Shown here: piece by piece, positions 10,506 to 25,209 of the stretch | Layout: every line of letters begins with the position of its first letter | How positions within the stretch are numbered: the stretch's first letter is position 1 | Source: Embiotoca jacksoni | Lineage: Eukaryota > Chordata > Actinopteri > Embiotocidae | Length of the DNA stretch: 64,000 bases | Reading direction: 5' to 3' | Assembly (NCBI GenBank): GCA_022577435.1 | Contig: JAKOON010000015.1 | Span: 16,050,830 to 16,114,829 of the forward strand | Notes under the pieces: model-generated | The model's database searches: none | What the model saw: the letters and a program-made list of their open reading frames with translations, nothing else | Told to the model about the DNA's origin: nothing | Position numbers and translations under genes: made by a program

Positions 10506-13500
10506 CTATCTAGCCATCATGTGTTTCTTAGTGTTTCTGTCAGGCCTCAAAAGAATAATGAAACATTTTGGGGCAAAAATACAGAACAGTAAACCATAGC
10601 TGGAGGCCAGAATTGCAAAGATTTCTACAACGACCACATACTTCCCAGGAGAGCTAACATAAGCAGGCACAAAGGCCACCCAAACAGCACAGAAAATCAG
10701 CATGCTGAAGGTGATCAGTTTGGCCTCGTTGAAGTTATCAGGGAGTTTCCGTGCAAGAAAAGCCAAGAGGAGGCAGGTGCAGGCCAGCAGGCCAATGTAA
10801 CCCAAAAGCAGACAGAAGCCCACCACAGATTCCATGGCACACTCCACCGTGACCTTTGACCCTTGGAAACCCAGGTCACGTCGAGGCGTGGGGGGGCTGA
10901 GGGACAGCCATACTGCACAGATGATAACCTGGATGAAAGGAAAACACATTTCAAAGTTATAAAGCTGCTAATAAAATGTGAAGAAATACTTTATAATACA
11001 GCTTACGATGTCCAGTATCATTTTCTTGTATGAACCAGGTACTAAAATACATTTAAAATGAAATAGTTAAATGTTGTTAAGTATTTGTTCCTGACAATTT
11101 TGTTTTGCTCCAATATACCTACAAATACAAGCAGCAACCAGTAAGTGATTATTATACCTGATGCATGCAATGAAATTACTGTAACATATAATATATGATA
11201 TTAATAAATGTTTACATTATTTAACCAATAAAAAATATACATACCTGTATACAGGTGAAGAAACAGACACTTCCTCTCTGTTGGCCCTGACCAAACCACT
11301 TCATCAAGGCTTCAGCACCGGGCCGAGCTGAGCGGAAAATAGCCAGAACCACTATTGTTTTTACCAGGAGGCAGGAAATACAAAGTACAAAGCTGATCCC
11401 AAAAGCAGCCTGCTGGAACCGGCAAGACCAGACTGATGGACGACCGATGAACACCAAGGAGCACAAGAAGCAGAGCTTCAGTGACACGAGAAGCAGGAAG
11501 CTCAGTTCGGAGTTGTTGGCTCGTACCTTGAGGTGGCAAAACAACGAAAGAAAGGAATATGACAGAAAGACAGCATACCATAAACTCTGTGATATTATGC
11601 CGGGTTCTCACCATTGGTGTTTGACGGTAGTGAAGAAAAACCACAAACACAGCTGTTGTCACAACAGCACCAGACACAGCTGCTGTGGTCAGAGTGATGC
11701 CCAAGATCTCATTGAAGGATAGAAAGTCCAGCTGTCGAGGGATGCAGGCAGTTCTTTCAACATTGGACCAGAACTCAGATGGACACGGCTCACAGTGAAG
11801 GGAACCTAGACAGAGTGGATAGAGAGGAAACAGGGCTGAGAACAGGACCAGAACTCAGATGGGCAACGTTCATATTTCCTCACCAGTTTTATTGTTGATC
11901 TCCCCTTCAGCACACAGGATGCAGTCAAAACAGCAGACAGGTTCTCCTTTCCTGTTGGCCTTTCGGGTACCTGGGGGGCAGATCTCACTGCACACTGAAA
12001 CAGGCACCTAAACAAAAAGCCATATGACTTCAACATGTGAATTGACATTATTTTCTGTCACAATGTTCTTAAAAGCTTTGAAATAGTTGTTTGATCTGAC
12101 TACCTGATTTGACCCTGTGCTCCACTGAATAGCTGATTCGTTAAGGTGGAGGTCAAAACCATCAACGTGACCAATCAAGACAAGTTTCAGTGTCCCCTCG
12201 GGGGTTTTCTGCCAGTTCACAAGGTCGTACTTTGCAGGAATGTCGGCTCCATCAAAATAAAACATCTCCCCTTGTGGTGTGGTGATGTTCACTTTGTTCA
12301 GGTACTGTGAGAGCTGAAAGCGGCAAATGTTGAAGAAACTGTTAACAAAAAAAATCAGTATCCAAAGTATAAATGTTTTTAAAAAACACATTGGCTTCGT
12401 GAAAACTTGAACAACAATCGCTCTTGTTGGTGACACCATGACAGTTGTGTTGCACCTCTGTGGGTTGGATGTGTTTTGGAGAGGAGCAGGTGGAGCTGTT
12501 GTTTCCTGGAGGGCCTTCTGTGTTGGGGCAGGAGAGAAGGCTGTGAAGGGCGTGGGCTGCTGCATAAACTGCAAGGTACACGTTATACGATACCCTGAGC
12601 TGGGAGGTGTCCGTAAAGGGACGCTGCGCTCCCTCCATGGACTCTGTGCCACTACAGGGAGGGAGAGAAACTTTGTGAAGGAACCCCTTTACAGGCACTG
12701 AGGTAGAAACATTTGACGGATCGTCAGACAGTGTCCTGAGGGGTGAAGAGCGATATGCAAAGAGCGAACTGTCCCCATAACTGCATCCAAACTCTTTCTC
12801 CCAGAATTCTCTCAAGAATTCATCATAAGGATGAGAAATGGGGTTCAAACTTCTGAGATAGTTGCCAAATCCAGGTATTGTTGAACTTCGAATGGCCACA
12901 CCAACAACACCAGTTGCCACATTGGAGATGGTGAGATCGTGGAGAAGATCATCACTGGTGCTCCAAGCCTCACTGGCCAGAAACTGTCTGTCAGTCACCT
13001 ACAGTGAGAGGACACTGAAATAAAGAAGACTTACAAGAAAAACACCTGCCATCATGTTTCTACACCATTTGCTCACATTTCTCTCGGCCAGTTCCTGAAA
13101 TACTCTTTTCACATCTGTATACCAGCAAAAGATGACAATCACTCTTGCAGTCGAAGCCTGAATTGTGAGTGCTGCACGTTTGGCATCACTCACAATAGTT
13201 TGTCTGCGGACAGTCTCTATGTATTCCAAACATACTCCTTTACCCTGAATCTCTTCCTGAAATACCTGAAATATGGAGGCCAAAACAACAAATATGTTCA
13301 TGTTATTTCTTCGTAAAAGAGATACATGACAGACTTTAACAGACATTTAACCGTACAGTAACAAGATATATACCTGCATCGCAAATTGACCATAATCATT
13401 GTTTACAACCATAGCTCCAATCCAAGTCCAGTGGAGACGTATGGCCAGTTGTGCAATGGCTCGAGCTTGATAAACATCACTGGGGACTGTTCTGAAGAAG

Positions 13501-14520
13501 TTGGGAAACTTGGACCTATCACTAAGACAGGGGCAGCTTGCCAAGTAGCTGATCTGAGGTCAAAACACAAATGCAATTTTGACAAAATTTTTGCAGCAAT
13601 AATACCATTTTTTCTTTTCTTTAAAAGGTTAAACAAGCCTCTTAATATACTATGAGAAAGTCTCATCAGAGTTTTATATTTCTTCAACTCACAACGGGTA
13701 CAGAAAGAGGCCCCAGGATTCTGGACAGCATTATGCCCGTTGTAGATGCAGCACCACCAATGAGCAAAGGAAAAGGCTGACCACCTGATGATTAGACAAA
13801 TAAGAAAAAAAAATTAATGCTGCAGTGAAAATCAGTTGTTTTCTCTCCTGGATGTAACAAATGTTAATTGCTCATATCTGATATCAAGTCAAACCTGCTG
13901 TGTCTCCAGGTTGTCGGTAAGTTGCAGAATGAAGCGTAGAGGCTTGTAGGTTGCAGCTGTGTGCGTCTCCTCCGACCAGGGATAGAGGTCCTTGCAGAGC
14001 CCAGGGGTATTGAGCACAGCTATCAAGTATACGGTAACCTAGCTTCACTCCCGGCAGCAGGGTGCTGTTACGATTGATTTCCTCCACCGCAAACACCATA
14101 GCATACATGAACTTTAAAGACTCTAGATCTAAACTGAGACCACAGGAGGAGAAACACATAGTGTATTGAATAACCTGTGAAAGGTTATGTGAGTAAAAGT
14201 CATAATATGATAAGATATCATATAATATCATAAAAAAAAAGCATTTTAACAAAAATGCACAGTGCGATTAGGTTTTACCCGGTACAAGGTTCATAATGTG
14301 GCATCTTGGTGAAGTCTTGTTCTCCAACTGAAGGTATATAATAAAGATTAAAAAATCCGCCGATAATCACATCTCCATCCTGGAAGAGGCTCTTGTTGTC
14401 CGGTGCAGCCCACTGGTTGCACACTGTTGCCTGAACCATCTCCAGTCCTATCCGTCTGCCGACTCCACTGAGAAGCAGCACGGAGAGCCACTGACAGAGG
14501 AGCCGGGGAAACCAAGACAT
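10506..14520 (-). CDS. V2R-like (OlfC) class C olfactory GPCR, copy 2
   Basis: Exons: 14279-14520, 13895-14133, 13693-13784, 13374-13553, 13077-13265, 12456-12998, 12104-12313, 11884-12007, 11612-11805, 11245-11526, 10506-10928. All exon lengths equal those of copy 1, giving an intact 905-codon frame. Distinguishing residues: CNQW and APDNKS near the N terminus, GQPFP at the start of exon 3, FRTVPSD, VVNNDYG in place of VENNDYG next to the ligand cleft, KGVCLEYIE in lobe 2, and YLNKV at exon 7. The 3' half carries the Y-type exon 6-7 intron (gctgaaagcggc at the acceptor). The middle carries the A-type intron between exons 3 and 4, shared with copies 1 and 5. The 7TM exons are almost identical to those of copy 1. 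Confidence 0.93.
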
Positions 14521-14841
14521 GGATGCTGCTCTGCTGGACAGATAACACATACAGGAACATCAAAATATGCATTAATTGCAATAAATTCTGTCAGTTTCAA
14601 ATACAATTCGACACAAAAATACTTCATCAAGCCTGACTGCAGAGTACATTAAATGCATTCTACATTCCTAAATATAACATTATAGCCTCATCTTAGTTAC
14701 CTTCAAAAACAAAAACTAATAAAAACAAACATCTTTCACTTGGTTAAAAATCTCCAATGATAAGTTTAAGTCTGAAAATGGTATCCTGACTAACACATAC
14801 CTCCCTCCCTCCCTCTCTGTATGTGAGGTGTTGATGTGAGG

Positions 14842-14848
14842 TTTTATA
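14842..14848 (-). promoter_or_regulatory. TATA box of copy 2
   Basis: TATAAAA on the minus strand, 322 bp upstream of the ATG, with the GGGA tract about 30 nt downstream. Confidence 0.6.
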
Positions 14849-17519
14849 ACAGGTGTAACGCCTTTTGCAAGGAGGTGAAAGTGATGACCGAAGCAGCAGA
14901 CGACACAAAGTTATTCCTCTCTAGAGTCATGGTAAAAAAAAAACTGTGAATGCTAGCAAGTGATTAGCATTCATGAGGTTAGCAGTAGTTTGTGTACAGT
15001 ATGTTTCCTGTAGATCAGTAGTACCTAATCTGCAGGTTTGGATCCCCCAGGGGGTCATGAGGGAAAACAGAATATATTACTTATTGAGTGAATGAGTGCA
15101 AAAAATACTGACATGATGGCACTACCCACCTTTGTCATGGCAGATATTTAGATTTGTCACTGTAGGTAATGCACAGGTGTTTTAATAATGGCTCAGTTCC
15201 ATTAAGTGTCCAGAGTAATCCGTGGTAGTGACACATCATGCAAAAAAGCAGAACTTTCCTTTCGTGGAACGCGTCCATCATTAATACACCTGTGCTTCCT
15301 TACAACGACAAGTCAAAAAAGGTCTGTGATAGAAACCAAATGGCGGCCTAAGGTGGAGTCACCCATTGGTTTGTGAACTGCCGTTTTAATGCCTCAAGTT
15401 TAGCATTTTGGCCGTTGCCATATTGTTTTTTTGTATCCAGAAGTATATATTTGGACGAGCTTGGGAGGAGTGACCAGTGATTTGACTCGATCTGACTCTA
15501 AACCCAAGAACACTACATCCACCCACCTGTACCCAAAACCTGAATACATTCATAAAACAATGAAAATCCCAGTTTTTTTCCTCACTCTCTGAATGTGTTT
15601 GCATGTGTGCAGGCTTTCGCGCATGTGCATTTGCTAAGGGACATCGATCTATGCAATAGCATATATCACCAAAATCACACAGTGGTCCATGGCTACCAGA
15701 CCGAAAGGCTGCTGTTTCATATTCCAAGACTTCAAAACCTAGTATATTGCTAGACATTGTTGTAACCTGTTAATTATGCTACAACTCTTAACTTCGGTAT
15801 TTAAGATTTGTCATCCTTTTAATTGGGAAAAAAAAAAAAAAACAGGAGATCATTAATGTGTGAAGTGATTTTAGTGAGCCAACACAAAATAAGGCTGAAG
15901 TTATTGAATATTTTTTATAGGATCTTTGCACAGAGACCAGTGTTTTCAGTTCAGCTCCAAGGACGACTCGTACTGACATCTAAGTTGTAACTTGTTGTCT
16001 AACGTTCTGCGGGAGGAATGAAATGTTGTTTTGTGTTTGAACAAGGTTTAGTACAGGATTTTTTTTTTTTTGATTTGGGAAGCTCACATCTGCTAATATT
16101 TTCCTACTTTACCAAAGTTGTGTTTCCTTGACCTCCCATGAAATGAGTGTTTTTGCTATAACATTGCTGTGCGACACTCATGTGGAATTGCAGAGCTAAT
16201 TTCACTTCGGCAAATGATAATCCTGAAAACGTGACCTCCATTGTTGCTTCACTGTTGACTTCCTGGTGCTTGTTGTTACAGACGAGCTCTCATTATCAGT
16301 TTAGTGTTTCAGCACAGTAAGCATAAAGTTTCTTATTTATATGCTTCACTCACAGGTGTTTAAATTAACGTATGAATATGAAGAGTCTGTAGCGTGAAAT
16401 AATATTGTTTCTGAAGAGATAAGGCAGATCCCTCTTCTCTGCTCTCCTCCTTTTGTTAAGAAAAGTCAGCAGTGTCAGGTGTAAACGTAACAGTGTATTC
16501 TGGAAGCTGACTGGTGGTCAGTGTATTTGACTGGCACCACTCAGCTGTAGGTTTGAACATCATCACTTCACATTCACAGTCGTCCTGTATTCAGCTGATG
16601 CATTACGTTTGTAAAAACATTACAGGAGGTGTCATCTTTGCTCAAACACCGTGCTCATAAGTTGTTTTTCCAACTCGCACACATCTATTTGAATTGCATA
16701 TGTGACTGAATTAGATTCCCGACTGCAAATATCCTGCCGTGAGAATGTGAGGTAGAAAAATCTGTTAAAAAACACTTCAGTTGATATAATGCGCAACTTG
16801 GGCAAGAAATTCACAGGCAGAGATTTTTTTTTTTTTTTGCCACATCCTTCCTGCGGCAGCTCCAACTGTATAGCTTTTCCCCGAGATTTTGTGTTTAACT
16901 TCCTCGTATTTTTAAGTTGCTTCAACAGTCAGTCTGTTCTAAAGGTTGGTTTGCTGCTACAGTATTAAAATACACCTGCTTTTTACCCAAAAATGTTGAC
17001 AACATGATGTCACCTATGATCTGCAAAACAATTAAAACAGCAAACAAATATGCACACAGCCTCCTGGTCCCTTTGCGACTTTTAACTGTTAGTATTTAAT
17101 TGGGTTTAATTGCTTGTGAAATAAACAATGATGGAGATGAGGAATTGCACACCTGTGGCTCATCAGTCCCTCCTACCTACCTCAACCTTTCTTAATTAAG
17201 TTTGATGTAACTTAGTTCTCAACTGTGAGATCAGCATTTTGCTTGTGTCAGCAACGACTTGTTTAAGATTATGTAAAGTTTGATGTGAGCTCAGTGTTAA
17301 AAACATGCAGCTTTAGCAACAGATCAAATCCAGACAATACAATCAAGCATTGTTTTTCATCATAATCCCTCTTGCCAACAAAATAAATGCTTAGATAAAT
17401 TATCTGTGAGTCCTTTCAGGTGACTGGGGCAATGTCAAAGCTCCTGAACGTCATGATAAACCTCCTTCTTAAAGTATGCATACAAGTAAACAAGCAACTC
17501 AATAATAATAATAAAACCA

Positions 17520-17557
17520 ATAATAGGGTGCTGGATCCCATTCCAGCACCCTATTAT
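17520..17557. repeat. fold-back palindrome, spacer 2/3
   Basis: 15-bp arms 17520-17534 and 17543-17557, identical to the spacer 1/2 element. Confidence 0.9.
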
Positions 17558-18136
17558 CCAAGCTGATGAATGGATTAGCAGTTATACCATGGAACATGTA
17601 CTCAGTCAGTAGAAGAAAGTAATACTTCTTTATTTTTCACTTTCAATCAATTAATGTATATGATATTATAAAACAGCACAGTATGAAAGCTATAACCTTC
17701 GTTGAAAAATGTATATGAAAGTAATTAACATTGTTAGATTTATCAGAATTTTATGTTTTCTGAGAAACTGGTGCAGAGTTTTATCCAGCTCAGATACAAT
17801 ATTTAATAAAAACAGGAAAAGAAACCAACCTACCCACATTGATACAAAATCCCATTTACGTGTGTTTAAATCTACATTTTGCTTCAGTATTACAGGAGCA
17901 TTGATTGTCAGCACAACAGCAGAAATATTAGTTATTCAATTAGCAATAAAAGCTGGCAATTTGAGGTACATTAAGGGTTAGCATTATCTAAATGAAAGGA
18001 ATTGGCATTACACATAAACATAAATATGTGCATGATGCAGGTCAACGTAGGTCTTATATTGTTCACCAAAGGGCTCCACAAGAGGAATTGGTGGGACATG
18101 ATAAAGAGTCATATGATCAAATTCATGCCAGGAACA

Positions 18137-21100
18137 CTATCTAGCCATCATGTGTTTCTTAGTGTTTCTGTCAGGCCTCAAAAGAATAATGAAACATTTT
18201 GGGGCAAAAATACAGAACAGTAAACCATAGCTGGAGGCCAGAATTGCAAAGATTTCTACAACGACCACATACTTCCCAGGAGAGCTAACATAAGCAGGCA
18301 CAAAGGCCACCCAAACAGCACAGAAAATCAGCATGCTGAAGGTGATCAGTTTGGCCTCGTTGAAGTTATCAGGGAGTTTCCGTGCAAGAAAAGCCAAGAG
18401 GAGGCAGGTGCAGGCCAGCAGGCCAATGTAACCCAAAAGCAGACAGAAGCCCACCACAGATTCCATGGCACACTCCACTGTGACCTTTGACCCTTGGAAA
18501 CCCAGGTCACGTCGAGGCGTGGGGGGGCTGAGGGACAGCCATACTGTACAGATGATAACCTGGATGAAAAGAAAACACATTTCAAAGTTATAAAGCTGCT
18601 AATAAAATATGAAGAAATACTTTATAATACAGCTTACGATGTCCAGTATCATTTTCTTGTATGAACCAGGTACTAAAATACATTTAAAATGAAATAGTTA
18701 AATGTCAAGTATTTGTTCCTGACAATTTTGTTTTCCTCCAATATACCTTCAAATGCAAGCAGCAACCAGTAAGTGATTATTATACCTGATGCATGCAATG
18801 AAATTACTGTAACATATAATATTAATAAATGTTTCCATTATTTAACCAATAAAAAATATACATACCTGTATACAGGTGAAGAAACAGACACTTCCTCTCT
18901 GTTGGCCCGGACCAAACCACTTCACCAAGGCTTCAGCACCGGGCCGAGCTGAGCGGAAAATAGCCAGAACCACTATGGTTTTTACCAGGAGGCAGGAAAT
19001 ACAAAGTACAAAGCTGATCCCAAAAGCAGCCTGCTGGAACCGGCAAGACCAGACTGATGGACGACCGATGAACACCAAGGTGCACAAGAAGCAGAGCTTC
19101 AGTGACACGAGAAGCAGGAAGCTCAGTTCAGAGTTGTTGGCTCGTACCTTGAGGTGGCAAAACAACGAAAGAAAGGAATATGACAGAAAGACAGCATACC
19201 ATAAACTCTGTGATATTATGCCGGGTTCTCACCATTGGTGTTTGACGGTAGTGAAGAAAAACCACAAACACAGCTGTTGTGACAACAGCACCAGACACAG
19301 CTGCTGTGGTCAGAGTGATGCCCAAGGTCTCATTGAAGGATAGAAAGTCCAGCTGTCGAGGGATGCAGGCAGTTCTTTCAACATTGGACCAGAACTCAGA
19401 TGGACACGGCTCACAGTGAAGGGAACCTAGACAGAGTGGATAGAGAGGAAACAGGGCTGAGAACAGGACCAGAACTCAGATGGGCAACGTTCATATTTCC
19501 TCACCAGTTTTATTGTTGATCTCCCCTTCAGCACACAGGATGCAGTCAAAACAGCAGACAGGTTCTCCTTTCCTGTTGGCCTTTCGGGTACCTGGGGGGC
19601 AGATCTCACTGCACACTGAAACAGGCACCTAAACAAAAAGCCATATGACTTCAACATGTGAATTGACATTATTTTCTGTCACAATGTTCTTAAAAGCTTT
19701 GAAATAGTTGTTTGATCTGACTACCTGATTTGACCCTGTGCTCCACTGAATAGCTGATTCGTTAAGGTGGAGGTCAAAACCATCAACGTGACCAATCAAG
19801 ACAAGTTTCAGTGTCCCCTCGGGGGTTTTCTGCCAGTTCACAAGTTCGTACTTTGCAGGAATGTCGGCTCCATCAAAATAAAACATCTCCCCTTGTGGTG
19901 TGGTGATGTTCACTTTGTTCAGGTGCTGTGAGAGCTGGAAGAGACAAATGTTGAAGAAACTGTTAACAAAAAAAATCAGTATCCAAAGTATAAATGTTTT
20001 TTAAAAGACACTGAATTAATGAAAACTTGAACAACAATCGCTCTTGTTGGTGACACTGTGACAGTTGTGTTGCACCTCTGTGGGTTGGATGTGTTTTGGA
20101 GAGGAGCAGGTGGAGCTGTTGTTTCCTGGAGGGCCTTCTGTGTTGGGGCAGGAGAGAAGGCTGTGAAGGGCGTGGGCTGCTGCATAAACTGCAAGGTACA
20201 CGTTGTACGATACCCTGAGCTGGGAGGTGTCCGTAAAGGGACGCTGCGCTCCCTCCATGGACTCTGTGCCACTACAGGGAGGGAGATCAACTTTGTGAAG
20301 GAACCCCTTTACAGGCACTGAGGTAGAAACATTTGACGGATCGTCAGACAGTGTCCTGAGGGGTGAAGAGCGATATGCAAAGAGCGAACTGTCCCCATAA
20401 CTGCATCCAAACTCTTTCTCCCAGAATTCTCTCAAGAATTCATCATAAGGATGAGAAATGGGGTTCAAACTTCTGAGATAGTTGCCAAATCCAGGTATTG
20501 TTGAACTTCGAATGGCCACACCAACAACACCAGTTGCCACATTGGAGATGGTGAGATCGTGGAGAAGATCATCACTGGTGCTCCAAGCCTCACTGGCCAG
20601 AAACTGTTTGTCAGTCACCTACAGTGAGAGGACACTGAAATAAAGAAGACTTACAAGAAAAACACCTGCCATCATGTTTCTACACCATTTGCTCACATTT
20701 CTCTCGGCCAGTTCCTGAAATAGTCTTTTCACATCTGTATACCAGCAAAAGATGAGAATCACTCTTGCAGTCGAAGCCTGAATTGTGAGTGCTGCACGTT
20801 TGGCATCACTCACGATAGTTTCTCTGCCGACAGTCTCTATGAATTCCAAACATACTCCTTTACCCTCAATCTCTTCCTGAAATACCTGAAATATGGAGGC
20901 CAAAACAACAAATATGTTCATGTTATTTCTTCGTAAAAGAGAGACATGACAGACTTTAACAGACATTTAACCGTACAGTAACAAGATATATACCTGCATC
21001 GCAAATTGACCATAATCATTGTTTTCAACCACAGCTCCAATCCAAGTCCAGTGGAGACGTATGGCCAGTTGTGCGATGGCTCGAGCTTGATAAACATCAC

Positions 21101-22159
21101 TGGGGATTGTTCTGAAGAAGTTGGGAAACTTGGACCTATCACTAAGACAGGGGCAGCTTGAAAAATAACTGATCTGAGGGCAAAAAACAAATATTATTTT
21201 TACAGTTTTTGAAGCAATAATAAAATGTTTATTTTCTTTAAAAACTTAAACCAATGGATCAGCCTCCTAACGTAGTATTAAAAGTCTCATCAGAGATTTA
21301 TATTTCTTCAGGTAAAGAAACTCACAACGGGTACAGAAAGAGGCCCCAGGATTCTGGACAGCATTATGCTTGTTGCAGATGCAGCACCACCGATGAGCAA
21401 AGGAACAGGCTGACCACCTGATGATTAGACAAATAATTATATACAAACATTCTTTTTCATGCTGCAGTGAAAATCAGTTGTTTTCTCTCTGATGTAACAA
21501 ATGTTAATTGCTCATAACTGATATCAAGTCAAACCTGCTGTGTCTCCAGGTTGTCGGTAAGTTGCAGAATGAAGCGTAGAGGCTTGTAGGTTGCAGCTGT
21601 GTGCGTCTCCTCCGACCAGGGATAGAGGTCCTTGCAGAGCCCAGGGGTATCGAGCACAGCTATTAAGTATACGGTAACCTAGCTTCACTCCCGGCAGCAG
21701 GGTGCTGTTACGATTGATTTCCTCCACCGCAAACACCATAGCATACATGAACTTTAATGACTCTAGATCTAAACTGAGACCACAGGAGGAGAAACACATA
21801 GTGTATTGAATAACCTGTGAAAGGTTATGTGAATAAAAGTCATAATATGATAAGATATCATATAATATCATTAAAAAAAGCATTTGAACAAAAATGCACA
21901 GTGCGATTAGGTTTTACCCGGTACAAGGTTCATAATGTGGCATCTTGGTGAAGTCTTGTTCTCCAACTGAAGGTATATAATAAAGACTAAAAAATCCGCC
22001 GATAATCACATCTCCATCCTGGAAGAGGCTCTTGTTTCCCGGTGCAGCCCACTGGGTGCACACTGTTGCCTGAACCATCTCCAGTCCTATCCGTCTGCCG
22101 ACTCCACTGAGAAGCAGCACGGAGAGCCACTGAGAGAGGAGCCGGGGAAACCAAGACAT
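18137..22159 (-). CDS. V2R-like (OlfC) class C olfactory GPCR, copy 3
   Basis: Exons: 21918-22159, 21535-21773, 21326-21417, 20994-21173, 20697-20885, 20076-20618, 19725-19934, 19505-19628, 19233-19426, 18866-19147, 18137-18559. Intact 905-codon frame. Features of this copy: SYFSSCPC and VVENNDYG in exon 4, IEGKGV and VGRETIVSD in exon 5, HKVDLPP in exon 6 (Asp where other copies have Ser), ICTVW in TM4 and ALVKWFG in the second intracellular loop. It combines the X-type exon 6-7 intron (as copy 1) with the B-type exon 3-4 intron (as copies 4 and 6). From 20707 upstream it matches copy 4 at an offset of 7664. Confidence 0.93.
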
Positions 22160-22492
22160 GGATGCAGCTCTGCTGGACAGATAACACATACAGGAACATC
22201 AAAATGTGAATTAATTGTAATAAATTCTGTCAGTTTCAAATACAATTCAACACAAAAATACTTCATCAAGCCTGACTGCAGAGTACATTAAATGCATTCT
22301 ACATTTCTAAATATAACATTATAGCCTCATCTTAGTTACCTTCAAAAAGAAAAACTAATAAAAACAAACATCTTTCACTTGGTTAAAAATCTCCAATGAT
22401 AAGTTTAAGTCTGAAAATGGTATCCTGACTAACACATACCTCCCTCCCTCCCTCCCTCCCTCCCTCTCTGTATGTGAGGTGTTGATGTGAGG

Positions 22493-22499
22493 TTTTATA
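22493..22499 (-). promoter_or_regulatory. TATA box of copy 3
   Basis: TATAAAA on the minus strand. The TCCC (minus-strand GGGA) tract between it and the gene is longer here than in copies 1, 2, 5 and 6. Confidence 0.6.
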
Positions 22500-25171
22500 A
22501 CAGGTGTAACGCCTTTTGCAAGGAGGTGAAAGTGATGACCGAAGCAGCAGACGACACAAAGTTATTCCTCTCTAGAGTCATGGTAAAAAAAAAACTGTGA
22601 ATGCTAGCAAGTGATTAGCATTCATGAGGTTAGCAGTAGTTTGTGTACAGTATGTTTCCTGTAGATCAGTAGTACCTAATCTGCAGGTTTGGATCCCCCA
22701 GGGGGTCATGAGGGAAAACAGAATATATTACTTATTGAGTGAATGAGTGCAAAAAATACTGACATGATGGCACTACCCACCTTTGTCATGGCAGATATTT
22801 AGATTTGTCACTGTAGGTAATGCACAGGTGTTTTAATAATGGCTCAGTTCCATTAAGTGTCCAGAGTAATCCGTGGTAGTGACACATCATGCAAAAAAGC
22901 AGAACTTTCCTTTCGTGGAACGCGTCCATCATTAATACACCTGTGCTTCCTTACAACGACAAGTCAAAAAAGGTCTGTGATAGAAACCAAATGGCGGCCT
23001 AAGGTGGAGTCACCCATTGGTTTGTGAACTGCCGTTTTAATGCCTCAAGTTTAGCATTTTGGCCGTTGCCATATTGTTTTTTTGTATCCAGAAGTATATA
23101 TTTGGACGAGCTTGGGAGGAGTGACCAGTGATTTGACTCGATCTGACTCCAAACCCAAGAACACTACATCCACCCACCTGTACCCAAAACCTGAATACAT
23201 TCATAAAACAATGAAAATCCCAGTTTTTTTCCTCACTCTCTGAATGTGTTTGCATGAGTGCAGGCTTTCGCGCATGTGCATTTGCTAAGGGACATCGATC
23301 TATGCAATAGCATATATCACCAAAATCACACAGTGGTCAATGGCTACCAGACCGAAAGGCTGCTGTTTCATATTCCAAGACTTCAAAACCTAGTATATTG
23401 CTCGACATTGTTGTAACCTGTTAATTATGCTACAACTCTTAACTTCGGTATTTAAGATTTGTCATCCTTTTAATTGGGAAAAAAAAAAAAAAAAAAACAG
23501 GAGATCATTAATGTGTGAAGTGATTTTAGTGAGCCAACACAAAATAAGTCTGAAGTTATTGAATATTTTTTATAGGATCTTTGCACAGAGACCAGTGTTT
23601 TCAGTTCAGCTCCAAGGACGACTCGTACTGACATCTAAGTTGTAACTTGTTGTCTAACGTTCTGCGGGAGGAATGAAATGTTGTTTTGTGTTTGAACAAG
23701 GTTTAGTACAGGATTTTTTTTTTTGATTTGGGAAGCTCACATCTGCTAATATTTTCCTACTTTACCAAAGTTGTGTTTCCTTGACCTCCCATGAAATGAG
23801 TGTTTTTGCTATAACATTGCTGTGCGACACTCATGTGGAATTGCAGAGCTAATTTCACTTCGGCAAATGATAATCCTGAAAACGTGACCTCCATTGTTGC
23901 TTCACTGTTGACTTCCTGGTGCTTGTTGTTACAGACGAGCTCTCATTATCAGTTTAGTGTTTCAGCACAGTAAGCATAAAGTTTCTTATTTATATGCTTC
24001 ACTCACAGGTGTTTAAATTAACGTATGAATATGAAGAGTCTGTAGCGTGAAATAATATTGTTTCTGAAGAGATAAGGCAGATCCCTCTTCTCTGCTCTCC
24101 TCCTTTTGTTAAGAAAAGTCAGCAGTGTCAGGTGTAAACGTAACAGTGTATTCTGGAAGCTGACTGGTGGTCAGTGTATTTGACTGGCACCACTCAGCTG
24201 TAGGTTTGAACATCATCACTTCACATTCACAGTCGTCCTGTATTCAGCTGATGCATTACGTTTGTAAAAACATTACAGGAGGTGTCATCTTTGCTCAAAC
24301 ACCGTGCTCATAAGTTGTTTTTCCAACTCGCACACATCTATTTGAATTGCATATGTGACTGAATTAGAATCCCGACTGCAAATATCCTGCCGTGAGAATG
24401 TGAGGTAGAAAAATCTGTTAAAAAACACTTCAGTTGATATAATGCGCAACTTGGGCAAGAAATTCACAGGCAGAGATTTTTTTTTTTTTTGCCACATCCT
24501 TCCTGCGGCAGCTCCAACTGTATAGCTTTTCCCCGAGATTTTGTGTTTAACTTCCTCGTATTTTTAAGTTGCTTCAACAGCCAGTCTGTTCTAAAGGTTG
24601 GTTTGCTGCTACAGTATTAAAATACACCTGCTTTTTACCAAAAAATGTTGACAACATGATGTCACCTATGATCTGCAAAACAATTAAAACAGCAAACAAA
24701 TATGCACACAGCCTCCTGGTCCCTTTGCGACTTTTAACTGTTAGTATTTAATTGGGTTTAATTGCTTGTGAAATAAACAATGATGGAGATGAGGAATTGC
24801 ACACCTGTGGCTCATCAGTCCCTCCTACCTACCTCAACCTTTCTTAATTAAGTTTGATGTAACTTAGTTCTCAACTGTGAGATCAGCATTTTGCTTGTGT
24901 CAGCAACGACTTGTTTAAGATTATGTAAAGTTTGATGTGAGCTCAGTGTTAAAAACATGCAGCTTTAGCAACAGATCAAATCCAGACAATACAATCAAGC
25001 ATTGTTTTTCATCATAATCCCTCTTGCCAACAAAATAAATGCTTAGATAAATTATCTGTGAGTCCTTTCAGGTGACTGGGGCAATGTCAAAGCTCCTGAA
25101 CGTCATGATAAACCTCCTTCTTAAAGTATGCATACAAGTAAACAAGCAACTCAATAATAATAATAAAACCA

Positions 25172-25209
25172 ATAATAGGGTGCTGGATCCCATTCCAGCA
25201 CCCTATTAT
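25172..25209. repeat. fold-back palindrome, spacer 3/4
   Basis: 15-bp arms 25172-25186 and 25195-25209. Confidence 0.9.

Larger units (their letters stand above)
14521..18136. other. spacer between copies 2 and 3
   Basis: Nearly identical to the spacer at 6896-10505 in content and order: TATA box at 14842-14848, dispersed repeat near 15352-15521, poly(A) run near 15828, fold-back palindrome at 17520-17557 and AATAAA (minus strand) at 17629-17634. No gene is seen. Confidence 0.7.
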